Source: Luteimonas yindakuii | GTDB taxonomy: Bacteria; Pseudomonadota; Gammaproteobacteria; Xanthomonadales; Xanthomonadaceae | Assembly: GCF_004803715.2 (NCBI RefSeq) | Contig: NZ_CP039383.2 | Span: 1,674,001-1,738,000 of the forward strand | Length of the DNA: 64,000 nt | Direction of reading: 5' to 3' | Shown here: positions 48,443 through 59,720 of the stretch, in pieces | How positions within the stretch are numbered: position 1 is the stretch's first letter | How the letters are laid out: each line of letters starts with the position of its first letter | The notes under the pieces: model-generated | Told to the model about the DNA's origin: nothing | The model's input: only the letters and a program-made list of their open reading frames with translations | Databases searched by the model: none | Made by a program: the position numbers and the translations under genes

Positions 48443-48952
48443 ATGGCAACCAGGACACTCTGGGTCGCGACCTCCATCCTGCTGCTGGCCGCGTGCGATG
48501 CGACGCCACCCGCGACCGCGGATGCGGGCACATCCCTCCTGCCGACCGACGCCACGCCCGGCGTGCTCACCGACCCGGCCTCCGGCGCCAATTGCGCGGG
48601 CAACGACCTGCGCATCACCCGTGACAACTCGCGTCTCGTCATCGAAGGCGAGTGCCGCGACATCACGATCACCGCGTCGCAGGGCTCGCTCAATGTCGAC
48701 CACGCACGCAGCCTGCACGTGGAAGGCGACCGCTTCACCGTGCTCAACGCACAGGTCGGCGAGGTCCGCGTCAGCGGCGACGACAACATCCTCAACCTCA
48801 CCGACAGCGGCCCGCTGCGGATCGACGGCCGCGGCAATACCGTGCTGGGCACGCGGATCGAGGGCGTCGGGTTCGGCGGGAACGACAACACCGTCAATGC
48901 CAGCAACGAGCCGCCGGTCGAGGACGCGGGCACCGGCAATCGCGTGATCTGA
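48443..48952 (+). CDS. DUF3060 lipoprotein
   Basis: A 169-residue lipoprotein with signal and lipobox LLAAC at about Cys18, then a Thr/Ala-rich linker. A DUF3060 beta-repeat region follows (LVIEGECRDITITASQGSLNVDHARSLHVEGDRF, in successive short strands), with NDN and NTV turns such as GDDNILNL and GNDNTVNASN. The molecular function is unknown. GAAGGAC is a possible ribosome site 9 nt before the ATG. It stands alone between purB and the VOC gene. Confidence 0.85.
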   Translation: MATRTLWVATSILLLAACDATPPATADAGTSLLPTDATPGVLTDPASGANCAGNDLRITRDNSRLVIEGECRDITITASQGSLNVDHARSLHVEGDRFTVLNAQVGEVRVSGDDNILNLTDSGPLRIDGRGNTVLGTRIEGVGFGGNDNTVNASNEPPVEDAGTGNRVI

Positions 48953-48979
48953 CCGCACCAGCGATACCGGGGCGGCACC

Positions 48980-49387
48980 TTGGACATCCTGGTCAATCTC
49001 GACGTACCCGATCTCGCTGCCGCCGAGGCGCTGTACGTGGCGGCGTTCGGCCTGCGCATCGGGCGCCGGTTCGGCGATGCAGGGGTCGAACTCCTCGGCG
49101 CGCAGGTGCCCGTGTACCTGCTGGTGAAATCGGCGGACAGCATCGGCGCAGCCACCCGACCGCGCGACTACGCACGCCACTGGATGCCCTGCCATCTCGA
49201 CGTGGTGGTCGATGACCTCGCCGCCGCGCTCGCGCGTGTGCTTGCCGCCGGCTTCACACAGGAAGGTGACGTGCGCGAGGCGGACTGGGGGCGGATCGTG
49301 CAGATCGCCGATCCATTCGGCCACGGCTGGTGCCTGCTGCAGTTCGTCGGTCGCGGCTACGACGAAATCGCCTCGATACCAGCGTGA
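48980..49387 (+). CDS. VOC-superfamily (glyoxalase/bleomycin-resistance fold) protein
   Basis: A 135-residue protein with the paired beta-alpha-beta-beta-beta modules of the vicinal oxygen chelate fold. The first half begins ILVNLDVPDLAAAEALYVAAFGLRIGRRFG. The second half has HLDVVVDDLAAALARVLAAGF, and ADPFGHGWCLLQF is the common C-terminal strand. His and Glu metal ligands are only partly conserved, so the enzyme activity cannot be predicted. It begins with TTG at 48980, 27 bp after the DUF3060 gene. Confidence 0.85.
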   Translation: MDILVNLDVPDLAAAEALYVAAFGLRIGRRFGDAGVELLGAQVPVYLLVKSADSIGAATRPRDYARHWMPCHLDVVVDDLAAALARVLAAGFTQEGDVREADWGRIVQIADPFGHGWCLLQFVGRGYDEIASIPA

Positions 49388-49451
49388 GACCCCTGCCGGG
49401 GCAACCGTTTCCGCGTGAGGCAGCCCCGGTTTTCGCGTAGGCTGCGGCCCC

Positions 49452-50702
49452 ATGAGCCGCCCTCCATTCCCGATTGAAATCGACGCCAGCCGGACGCCCG
49501 AAGGCGGCCCGCTCGGCATGTCCGCCGAACGCTTCCTGCGCGATTACTGGCAGCAGCGCCCGCTGCTGGTGCGCAACGCGTTTCCCGGCTTCGTCTCGCC
49601 GATCGAGCCCGACGACCTCGCCGGCCTGGCCTGCGAGGACGGCGTGCTGGCGCGCATCGTCGAACACGACCGCGCCGCCGACCGCTACCGCCTGCGCACC
49701 GGGCCGTTCCCGGAAGACGCGTTCCCGGGCATGCCCGACCACGACTGGACGCTGCTGGTGCAGGACGTCGACAAGTGGGATGCCGACATCGCCGCCCTGC
49801 TCGAGGCCTTCCGCTTCCTGCCGCGCTGGCGCATCGACGACATCATGGTGAGCTTCGCCGCCACCGGCGGCTCGGTGGGCGCGCATATCGACCAGTACGA
49901 CGTGTTCCTGCTGCAGGCGCAGGGCCAGCGCCATTGGCAGATCGATGCCCGGCCGAATCCGCCGACCGCGTTCCGCGACGACGCCGAGCTCAGGCTGCTG
50001 CGCCAGTTCGATCCCAGCCATGACTGGGTGCTCGATCCGGGCGACATGCTCTACCTGCCGCCGGGCGTGCCGCACCATGGGGTCGCGGTGAATCCCTGCC
50101 TGACGTTCTCGGTCGGCACGCGCGCACCGTCATCGGCGGAACTGATCACCGACTGGCTCGATACTGTGGTGGCGGATGCCGACGACAGCGTCCGCTATCG
50201 CGATGCCGGCATGGCCCCCCCGCGTGACCCGTGGGAGATCGACGCGCTGGCGATGGGCCGCGTGATCGAGGCGCTCAACGCGCTGCGCATGAACGATCCC
50301 GACCGCCTCGGCGACTGGTTCGGCCGCTTCATCACCATGTACCGGGCCGGTGCGGAAGCCATGCCGGCCGGTGAAGGCCGCCCGCGCATCGAGGTCGAAT
50401 GGGACCTGCGCGCCGGCGGGGCGCTGCATCGTCATCCGTGGACGCGGATGGCCTGGCGACGCGCCCGCCGCGGCGCGCGCCTGTACGTGTCGGGCCAGGA
50501 GTTCGCGCTGCCGGTCGCCGATGCGCGCGCGCTTGCCGCCGCGGCCCGGGTTGATGACGCCGTCTATGCACGGCTGTCGGACACCGGTCGCGACGCCGTG
50601 ATCGCCCTGCTCGACGCCGGCCATTACCACCTGCTGGCGCCCGACGATGGCGACTGGGGCGGCGCGGAGGACGGCGACGGCCTGGAGATCGACGGACGAT
50701 GA
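49452..50702 (+). CDS. roxA: Cupin-fold ribosomal oxygenase RoxA (YcfD-like, L16 arginine hydroxylase)
   Basis: An Fe(II)/2-oxoglutarate oxygenase that hydroxylates an arginine of ribosomal protein L16 in E. coli. The 416-residue protein has MSAERFLRDYWQQRPLLVRNAFPGF, the metal motif His-x-Asp in GSVGAHIDQYDVFLLQ and the distal His in YLPPGVPHHGVA. The C-terminal winged-helix half, needed for dimerisation, is present. Length is slightly above E. coli YcfD (373). It overlaps the GNAT gene by 4 nt (ATGA). Confidence 0.9.
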   Translation: MSRPPFPIEIDASRTPEGGPLGMSAERFLRDYWQQRPLLVRNAFPGFVSPIEPDDLAGLACEDGVLARIVEHDRAADRYRLRTGPFPEDAFPGMPDHDWTLLVQDVDKWDADIAALLEAFRFLPRWRIDDIMVSFAATGGSVGAHIDQYDVFLLQAQGQRHWQIDARPNPPTAFRDDAELRLLRQFDPSHDWVLDPGDMLYLPPGVPHHGVAVNPCLTFSVGTRAPSSAELITDWLDTVVADADDSVRYRDAGMAPPRDPWEIDALAMGRVIEALNALRMNDPDRLGDWFGRFITMYRAGAEAMPAGEGRPRIEVEWDLRAGGALHRHPWTRMAWRRARRGARLYVSGQEFALPVADARALAAAARVDDAVYARLSDTGRDAVIALLDAGHYHLLAPDDGDWGGAEDGDGLEIDGR

Positions 50703-51619
50703 GCGACCAGGCACCGCCAGGCCCGTTCCAGGTCGCCACCGCGCAGTGGCCACGCGACCACGCCGAACTGCTGCAGGTGCGCGGCGTGGTCTTCATCGAG
50801 GAACAGGGCGTCCCGGAAGCGCTGGAACGTGACGACGACGACCCGCGCAGCACCCACGTGGTCGCCCGCGATGCCGGCGGACAGCCGATCGGTACCGCCC
50901 GGCTGACCCCGCAGCGACGCATCGGCCGCATGGCGGTGTTGCGCGAATGGCGCGGCCAGGGCGTCGGCCACGCGCTGCTCGAGGCATTGCTGCGCGAGGC
51001 ACGTGCGCAGGGGCTGGCCGAAGTGGCCCTGCATGCCCAGGTCGACGCCATCGGCTTCTATAGCCGCCATGGCTTCGTGCCCGAGGGCCCGCGCTTCGAC
51101 GAGGCGGGCATCGAGCACCAGACGATGCGTCGTGCGCTGGCCCGGCCGCAGGCGATCGACGACCGCGAAGCCGCAGCCGCGATCGTCACCGCGCTGGTGC
51201 GCGGCGCGCGGCGCCGGCTGTGGGTCTACAGCCGCGACCTCGACCCCGGCCTGTTCGACGACCCGCAGGTGCTGTCGGCCCTGCGCCGCTTCGGCACCCG
51301 CGGCGGCGGCGTCGAGGCGCGCTTCCTGCTGCAGGACCCTGCCGCCGCACAACGCGCGCATGCTCCGCTGCTGCCGCTCGCCCAGCGCCTGTCCAGCGTG
51401 TTCACCTTCCGCGTGGTCGACGACCCGGTGGATCGCGGCTATGCACCGGCCTATATCGCCACCGACGGCGGCGGCTACTACTTCCGCACCCTCGGCAACC
51501 GCTTCGACGGCGAGGCGGAACTCGACGCGCCGGGGCGTGCCCGCCAGTTGCGCGACAGCTTTTCGCCGGTATGGGAACGCGCCCGTCCCGCCAGCGAGTT
51601 CCGTGCCCTCGGGCTCTGA
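50699..51619 (+). CDS. GNAT-family N-acetyltransferase with a C-terminal extra domain
   Basis: A 306-residue, two-domain protein. Residues 1-150 are a GNAT fold: LLQVRGVVFIEEQGVPEAL, the acetyl-CoA loop VLREWRGQGVGHALLEALL and the beta-strand IGFYSRHGFVPEGPRFDEAGIEHQTM. Residues 155-306 form a separate domain (RRLWVYSRDLDPGLFDDPQVLSALRRFGTRGGGVEARFLLQDP) resembling the phospholipase-D-like domain fused to GNATs in related species. It is co-translated with roxA. The substrate is unknown. Confidence 0.85.
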   Translation: MSDQAPPGPFQVATAQWPRDHAELLQVRGVVFIEEQGVPEALERDDDDPRSTHVVARDAGGQPIGTARLTPQRRIGRMAVLREWRGQGVGHALLEALLREARAQGLAEVALHAQVDAIGFYSRHGFVPEGPRFDEAGIEHQTMRRALARPQAIDDREAAAAIVTALVRGARRRLWVYSRDLDPGLFDDPQVLSALRRFGTRGGGVEARFLLQDPAAAQRAHAPLLPLAQRLSSVFTFRVVDDPVDRGYAPAYIATDGGGYYFRTLGNRFDGEAELDAPGRARQLRDSFSPVWERARPASEFRALGL

Positions 51620-51646
51620 CGAGCCTGCGCACAGGCAACATGAACA

Positions 51647-51663
51647 GGGTGCGGGACGCACCC
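51647..51663 (+). terminator. Possible terminator hairpin after the GNAT gene
   Basis: GGGTGCG and CGCACCC form a 7-bp stem with a 3-nt loop, 28 bp past the stop codon and before the sucA promoter region. No T run. Confidence 0.4.
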
Positions 51664-51705
51664 GGCTCCGGGCGCAGCGGGTCGCCCCCGTCGTTGGGCT
51701 GGGGC

Positions 51706-51711
51706 TATAAT
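51706..51711 (+). promoter_or_regulatory. Perfect -10 box (TATAAT) upstream of sucA
   Basis: TATAAT lies 90 bp before the sucA GTG. No good -35 hexamer is seen at the usual spacing, so an activator may assist. Predicted leader is about 80 nt. Confidence 0.5.
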
Positions 51712-51801
51712 CGCGTTCTTTGCCGCATCCCGACCCGGGCGGCCGCTGTATCCACGTCCGGGCCGTCTCCCGCCCCCTCTATCCGAGCCCAAACCCCCGA
51801 C

Positions 51802-54666
<2,865 letters not shown>

Positions 54667-54708
54667 CCCCCACACCGCTGACAGCAACGACCAGGACGCA
54701 TCAAGACC

Positions 54709-55950
54709 ATGGCCACCGAGATCAAGGTACCGGTACTCCCCGAATCCGTTTCCGACGCCACCATCGCCACCTGGCACAAGAAGGTGGGTGACAGCGTGGC
54801 GCGCGACGAGAACATCGTCGACCTCGAGACCGACAAGGTGGTGCTCGAAGTGCCGTCGACCGTCGAGGGCGTGATCAGGGAGCTGAAGTTCGCCGAAGGC
54901 GACACCGTCACCAGCCAGCAGGTGCTGGCGGTGATCGAGGAAGGCGCGGCGCCGGCGAAGGCCGACGGAGGCAGCGCCAAGGCGGATGGTGGCAAGGCAG
55001 AGCCCGCCGCCGGTGCGCAGCAGGTGCAGCCCAAGGCCGCCGCCGCCAAGAGCGAGGCGAGGGCACCGTCGTCGACGCGTCCCGCGCCGGCATCGGGCAC
55101 CGGTGACCTGCCGCCGGGCGCGCGTTTCACCGCGCAGACCCAGGGCATCGACCCGTCGCAGGTCGAGGGCACCGGCCGCCGTGGTGCGGTCACCAAGGAA
55201 GACCTGGTCAACTACGCCAGCGGCAAGACCGCAGGTGTGTCCGGCGGTGCACGTCCGGAAGAGCGCGTGCCGATGACCCGCATCCGCAAGCGCATCGCCG
55301 AGCGCCTGATGCAGTCCAAGGACTCGATCGCGATGCTGACCTCGTTCAACGAGGTCAACCTCGGCAAGGTGATGGCGCTGCGCAAGGAACTGGGCGAACA
55401 GTTCCAGAAGGACCACGGCATCAAGCTCGGCTTCATGAGCTTCTTCGCCAAGGCCGCCGCCAACGCGCTGGCGAAGTACCCGGTGGTGAACGCCTCGGTC
55501 GACGGCGACGACATCATCTACCACGGCTATGCCGACATCTCGATCGCGGTCTCCACCGACCGCGGCCTGGTGACGCCGGTGCTGCGCAACGTCGAGCGCA
55601 TGGGCTTCGCCGACGTTGAGCAGTCGATCGCCGACTACGCGACCAAGGCACGCGACGGCAAGTTGTCGCTGGACGACCTGCAGGGCGGCACCTTCACCAT
55701 CACCAACGGCGGCACCTTCGGTTCGCTGATGTCGACGCCGATCGTCAATCCGCCGCAGTCCGCGATCCTCGGCATGCACACCATCAAGGAGCGCCCGATC
55801 GTCGAAAACGGCCAGGTGATCGCCGCGCCGATGATGTACATCGCGCTGTCGTACGACCACCGCATCATCGACGGCAAGGACGCGGTGCTGTTCCTGGTCG
55901 ACATCAAGAACCAGCTCGAGAACCCGCACCGCATGCTGCTGGGCCTGTAA
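54709..55950 (+). CDS. sucB: Dihydrolipoyllysine succinyltransferase (E2 of 2-oxoglutarate dehydrogenase)
   Basis: E2 forms the core of the complex and transfers succinyl groups to CoA. The 413-residue protein has one lipoyl domain with Lys43 in [12 protein letters not shown], then an Ala/Lys-rich linker (85-125). The E1/E3-binding domain ([30 protein letters not shown]) and the catalytic domain follow, with the active-site His in [17 protein letters not shown]. Length and the single lipoyl domain fit SucB rather than AceF. Confidence 0.96.
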   Translation: MATEIKVPVLPESVSDATIATWHKKVGDSVARDENIVDLETDKVVLEVPSTVEGVIRELKFAEGDTVTSQQVLAVIEEGAAPAKADGGSAKADGGKAEPAAGAQQVQPKAAAAKSEARAPSSTRPAPASGTGDLPPGARFTAQTQGIDPSQVEGTGRRGAVTKEDLVNYASGKTAGVSGGARPEERVPMTRIRKRIAERLMQSKDSIAMLTSFNEVNLGKVMALRKELGEQFQKDHGIKLGFMSFFAKAAANALAKYPVVNASVDGDDIIYHGYADISIAVSTDRGLVTPVLRNVERMGFADVEQSIADYATKARDGKLSLDDLQGGTFTITNGGTFGSLMSTPIVNPPQSAILGMHTIKERPIVENGQVIAAPMMYIALSYDHRIIDGKDAVLFLVDIKNQLENPHRMLLGL

Positions 55951-55960
55951 TGCTTCCCGC

Positions 55961-56064
55961 CCCCTCTCCCGCATGCGGGAGAGGGCTGGGGTGAGGGCTG
56001 CCGCAACGGCCCTCCCCTCATCCGGCGCTTCGCGCCACCTTCTCCCGCAAGCGGGCGAAGGGAA
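55961..56064. repeat. REP-like palindromic element between sucB and lpdA
   Basis: A perfect 24-bp palindrome (arms CCCTCTCCCGCA and TGCGGGAGAGGG, 55962-55985) is followed by GGGTGAGGG ... CCCTCCCCTCATCC in opposite sense. A second, imperfect palindrome (CCTTCTCCCGC-AA-GCGGGCGAAGG) ends near 56062. This tail-to-tail arrangement of two GTGAGGG-flanked hairpins is typical of the repetitive intergenic elements of Xanthomonas/Stenotrophomonas relatives. It fills nearly the whole gap in the operon. Confidence 0.75.
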
Positions 56065-56082
56065 CACGCTAGGAATCCCGAA

Positions 56083-57519
56083 ATGGCTGAACAATTCGAC
56101 GTCGTCGTCATCGGTGCCGGCCCGGCCGGCTACCACGCCGCCATCCGCGCCGCGCAGCTGGGCATGAAGGTCGCCTGCATCGATGCCGCGCTCGGCAAGG
56201 ACGGCAAGCCCGCCCTGGGCGGCACCTGCCTGCGCGTGGGCTGCATCCCGTCCAAGGCGCTGCTGGATTCCTCGCGCCAGTTCCACAACCTGCAGCACGT
56301 GTTCGAGCAGCACGGCATCAGCGCGAAGGACCCGAAGATCGACGTCGAGAAGATGGTGGGCCGCAAGGACGCCATCGTGAAGCAGTTCACTGGCGGCATC
56401 GCGCAGCTGTTCAAGGCCAACAAGGTCGCGCCGTACTACGGCTTCGCGACCCTGCACGCCGATCGCCTGGTCAAGGTGAAGCAGCACGATGGCAGCGAGG
56501 TCGAGCTGACCGGCACCAACGTGATCATCGCCGCGGGCTCGGATTCGATCGAGCTGCCGTTCGCCAAGTTCGACGGCGAGACCATCGTCGACAACGTCGG
56601 CGCGCTGGACTTCACCGAGGTGCCCAAGCGCATGGCCGTCATCGGCGCCGGCGTGATCGGCCTGGAGCTCGGCAGCGTGTGGAAGCGCCTGGGCGCCGAG
56701 GTCGTGATCCTCGAAGCGCTGCCCGACTTCCTCGCCGCCGCCGATGCGGAAGTCTCGAAGGTCGCCGCGCGCGAGTTCAAGAAGCAGGGCCTGGACATCA
56801 AGCTCGGTGCCAAGGTCAGCAAGGCCGAAGTGACCGGCAAGGGCAAGAAGAAGGAAGTCGAGGTCACCTACGCCGACAGGAACGGCGAGCAGACCATCAC
56901 CGTCGACAAGCTGCTGGTTGCCGTCGGCCGCAGGGCCGCGTCGAAGGGCCTGCTGGCCGAAGGTTCCGGCGTAAGGCTCACCGAGCGCGGCCAGATCGAG
57001 GTCGACGAGCACTGCCACACCGGCGTCGATGGCGTCTGGGCGGTCGGTGACTGCGTGCGCGGGCCGATGCTCGCCCACAAGGGCTTCGAGGAAGGCATCG
57101 CGGTGGCCGAGCTGATCGCCGGCCTGCCCGGCCACGTCAACTTCGACACCATTCCGTGGGTCATCTACACCGAGCCGGAGCTGGCCTGGGTCGGCAAGAC
57201 CGAACAGCAGCTCAAGGACGAAGGCATCCCGTACAAGGCCGGCAGCTTCCCCTTCGCCGCCAACGGCCGCGCGGTGGCGATGGTCGAGCCGGCCGGCTTC
57301 GTGAAGGTGCTGGCGCATGCCGAGACCGATCGCGTCCTCGGCATGCACCTGGTCGGCGCCAACGTCTCCGAGCTGGTGCACGAGGGCGTGCTGACGATGG
57401 AGTTCAAGGGCTCCGCCGATGACCTGGCACGCATCTGCCACGCGCACCCGAGCCTGTCGGAAGTCATCCATGACGCGGCGATGGCGGTCGACAAGCGCGC
57501 GATCCACAAGGCGAACTGA
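56083..57519 (+). CDS. lpdA: Dihydrolipoyl dehydrogenase (E3)
   Basis: This FAD enzyme reoxidises dihydrolipoamide with NAD+ for the 2-oxoglutarate (and possibly other) dehydrogenase complexes. The 478-residue protein has the FAD motif VVVIGAGPAGYHAAIRAAQLG and the redox disulfide Cys49/Cys54 in GGTCLRVGCIPSKALL. The NAD motif is MAVIGAGVIGLELGSVWKRLGAE, and the C-terminal His-Glu pair is in CHAHPSLSEVIHDAAMAVD. It follows sucB after the REP element; a terminator closes the operon. Confidence 0.96.
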   Translation: MAEQFDVVVIGAGPAGYHAAIRAAQLGMKVACIDAALGKDGKPALGGTCLRVGCIPSKALLDSSRQFHNLQHVFEQHGISAKDPKIDVEKMVGRKDAIVKQFTGGIAQLFKANKVAPYYGFATLHADRLVKVKQHDGSEVELTGTNVIIAAGSDSIELPFAKFDGETIVDNVGALDFTEVPKRMAVIGAGVIGLELGSVWKRLGAEVVILEALPDFLAAADAEVSKVAAREFKKQGLDIKLGAKVSKAEVTGKGKKKEVEVTYADRNGEQTITVDKLLVAVGRRAASKGLLAEGSGVRLTERGQIEVDEHCHTGVDGVWAVGDCVRGPMLAHKGFEEGIAVAELIAGLPGHVNFDTIPWVIYTEPELAWVGKTEQQLKDEGIPYKAGSFPFAANGRAVAMVEPAGFVKVLAHAETDRVLGMHLVGANVSELVHEGVLTMEFKGSADDLARICHAHPSLSEVIHDAAMAVDKRAIHKAN

Positions 57520-57573
57520 GCCGGCCGGCTGACCGGGATCATCCCGGCGCCGCCGCGCTGCATGCGACACCGG

Positions 57574-57603
57574 CGCCGGGCTTTGCCCGGCGTCTGCTTT
57601 TCT
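57574..57603 (+). terminator. Rho-independent terminator of the suc-lpd operon
   Basis: CGCCGGGC (57574-57581) and GCCCGGCG (57585-57592) with a TTT loop, followed by TCTGCTTTTC. It lies 55 bp past the lpdA stop. Confidence 0.85.
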
Positions 57604-57626
57604 CCACAACCCACCGGCATTCCGAC

Positions 57627-58220
57627 ATGCGAAGCATCTGCGTTTACTGCGGTTCCAACAGCGGCGCCCGCCCCGCATACATCGAACAGGCGGTCGCGCT
57701 GGGCACGCGCATGGCCCGCGACGGCATCCGTCTGGTCTACGGCGGCGGCAACATCGGCCTGATGGGCACCATCGCCGACGCGGTGCTCGCCGCCGGCGGC
57801 GAAGTGACGGGCATCATCCCCAAACAGCTGGTGGACATGGAGGTTGCGCACCGGGGCCTCACCGAGCTCGAGGTGGTGGGCTCGATGCACGAGCGCAAGC
57901 TGCGGATGTTCGACCTCGCCGACGGCTTCGTGGCCATGCCCGGCGGATTCGGCACGCTGGAGGAGGTCGTCGAGATGCTGACCTGGCGGCAGCTGGGGAT
58001 CAGCGACAAGCCCTGCGCCTTCCTCGATGTCGAGGGCTACTACCAGCCACTCATCGCGATGATGGACCGCATGGTCGAGGAGCGTTTCCTGCATCCGGGC
58101 CAGCGCGCGGACCTGTGGACCGGTCAGGACATCGAGGCGATGCTGGGCTGGATGAAGACGTACGAACCGGCGCACGCGACCAAGTGGCTGAGCGAGAAGC
58201 ACAGCCGCGAGCTGCGCTGA
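57627..58220 (+). CDS. LOG family protein (TIGR00730), possible cytokinin riboside phosphoribohydrolase
   Basis: A 197-residue Rossmann-like protein. The N-terminus RSICVYCGSNSGARPAYIEQA and LVYGGGNIGLMG are typical, as is the catalytic signature PGGFGTLEEVVEMLTWRQLG with Arg in SMHERKLRMFDLADGFVAMPG. Homologues hydrolyse nucleoside 5'-monophosphates such as cytokinin ribotides and AMP. In bacteria the role is often general nucleotide turnover. Genome context (acuI, PilH-like) gives no specific clue. Confidence 0.9.
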   Translation: MRSICVYCGSNSGARPAYIEQAVALGTRMARDGIRLVYGGGNIGLMGTIADAVLAAGGEVTGIIPKQLVDMEVAHRGLTELEVVGSMHERKLRMFDLADGFVAMPGGFGTLEEVVEMLTWRQLGISDKPCAFLDVEGYYQPLIAMMDRMVEERFLHPGQRADLWTGQDIEAMLGWMKTYEPAHATKWLSEKHSRELR

Positions 58221-58236
58221 CTCCAGGAGACAATGC

Positions 58237-59232
58237 ATGACGATCCCCGCCAGTTTCCGCGCCTTCCGTATCCACGGCGACGCACAGGGTTATCGCAGCG
58301 GCGTCGAAGCGATGACGCTCGATGACCTCTCGCCCGGCGAGGTCGTTATCCGCACCGCGTTCTCGTCGGTGAACTTCAAGGACGCCTTGGCCGGCACCGG
58401 GAAAGGCCGGATCCTGCGCCGCTTTCCGCTGGTCGGTGGCATCGATGTCGCCGGACACGTGGTCGCGTCGACCGATCCCGGGTTCCGGGAAGGCGACGAG
58501 GTGCTGGTGACCGGCTGCGGGCTCAGCGAGACCCGCGACGGTGGCTATTCCGAGTACGCGCGCGTGGAAGCCAAGTGGGCGGTCAGGCTGCCCGCTGGGC
58601 TGTCGCTGCGCGATTCGATGGTGCTCGGCACTGCCGGCTTCACCGCGGCGCTGGCGCTGCTGCGCCTCGTCGAGAACCACCAGCACCCCGGCCTCGGCCC
58701 GCTCGCGGTGACCGGTGCCACCGGCGGCGTCGGCTCGCTCGCGGTCGACATCTTCTCCAGCGCGGGTTACGAAGTGCACGCGGTCAGCGGCAAGCCCGAA
58801 CAGGCCGCCTACCTGAAGGATATCGGCGCGACCGAGGTCATCGGACGTGACGCACTCGCCACCGGCAAGCCGATGGAGTCGGCACGCTTCGGCGGCGGCC
58901 TCGACAATGTCGGCGGCACGATGCTGGCCAGCCTGCTTGCGCAGACCGTGCCCTACGGCAATGTCGCCAGCGCCGGCCTCGCCGCCACCCACGAACTGCC
59001 GACCACGGTCATGCCTTTCATCATCCGCGGCGTGTCGCTGCTGGGCGTGGCATCGGCCGGTACCGCGCGCGACATCCGCGACGAAGTCTGGAAGCGCCTG
59101 GCCGGCGAATGGAAGCCGCGACACCTCGATCGCATCCTCCAGCACGAGGCCACGCTCGACACGCTGCCTTCGGTCTTCGAGCGCATGCTTGCCGGCGGAT
59201 CGCTCGGCCGCACGCTCGTGCGCATCGGCTGA
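58237..59232 (+). CDS. MDR-family oxidoreductase, YhdH/AcuI type (acryloyl-CoA reductase-like)
   Basis: A zinc-less medium-chain dehydrogenase of 331 residues. FRIHGDAQGYRSGVEAMTLDDLSPGEVVIRTAFSSVNFKDALAGTG is the typical N-terminus. The NADPH-binding Rossmann segment is LAVTGATGGVGSLAVDIFSSAGYEVHAVSGK, and PFIIRGVSLLGVASAGTARD lies near the end. Family members reduce acryloyl-CoA to propionyl-CoA with NADPH. The ATG at 58237 is favoured by CCAGGAGA 6 nt before it; an overlapping ATG at 58233 is out of frame. Confidence 0.9.
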   Translation: MTIPASFRAFRIHGDAQGYRSGVEAMTLDDLSPGEVVIRTAFSSVNFKDALAGTGKGRILRRFPLVGGIDVAGHVVASTDPGFREGDEVLVTGCGLSETRDGGYSEYARVEAKWAVRLPAGLSLRDSMVLGTAGFTAALALLRLVENHQHPGLGPLAVTGATGGVGSLAVDIFSSAGYEVHAVSGKPEQAAYLKDIGATEVIGRDALATGKPMESARFGGGLDNVGGTMLASLLAQTVPYGNVASAGLAATHELPTTVMPFIIRGVSLLGVASAGTARDIRDEVWKRLAGEWKPRHLDRILQHEATLDTLPSVFERMLAGGSLGRTLVRIG

Positions 59233-59270
59233 ACCCCGCAGCACATCGCCCATGCACGCACTGCATCCGC

Positions 59271-59298
59271 TTGCCGGGTGTGGTGGCGCCGCTACAAT
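59271..59298 (+). promoter_or_regulatory. Promoter of the PilH-like gene
   Basis: TTGCCG (59271-59276) and TACAAT (59293-59298) with a 16-nt spacer, ending 25 bp before the start codon. Confidence 0.6.
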
Positions 59299-59323
59299 CT
59301 CTGCTCGCAAACCGGAACATCCC

Positions 59324-59704
59324 ATGGCGCGCATCCTGATCGTCGACGACTCACCTTCCCAGCTTGCCGGCATTCGCCGCATCGTGGAGAAGCTCGGCCA
59401 TCAGCCGCTGACCGCCGAGGACGGACAGGCCGGCGTGGAAGCCGCCAAGCGCGAACTGCCGGACCTGATCCTGATGGACGTGGTGATGCCGAACCTCAAC
59501 GGCTTCCAGGCCACGCGTTCGATCAGCCGCGAGCCGACCACGAAGCACATCCCGGTGGTGCTGATCACCACCAAGGACCAGGAAACCGATCGCATCTGGG
59601 GCATGCGCCAGGGTGCACGCGGTTACCTCACCAAGCCCTTCAGCGAGACCGAGCTGGCGGACGTGATTTCCAGCACCCTGGGTGCCGGCGACATGCCGGC
59701 CTGA
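59324..59704 (+). CDS. Single-domain response regulator, PilH/CheY-like
   Basis: A 126-residue receiver domain without output. Acidic pocket Asp8-Asp9 (ILIVDDSPSQ), phospho-acceptor Asp52 (DLILMDVVMPN) and Lys104 (YLTKPF) are all present. The sequence VDDSPSQLAGIRRIVEKLGHQPLTAEDG is close to twitching-motility regulators of Xanthomonadaceae (PilH type). It has its own promoter and is not beside a kinase here. It probably acts in the Pil-Chp type IV pilus pathway. Confidence 0.87.
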   Translation: MARILIVDDSPSQLAGIRRIVEKLGHQPLTAEDGQAGVEAAKRELPDLILMDVVMPNLNGFQATRSISREPTTKHIPVVLITTKDQETDRIWGMRQGARGYLTKPFSETELADVISSTLGAGDMPA

Positions 59705-59720
59705 GCACGACGCTGGCGGC

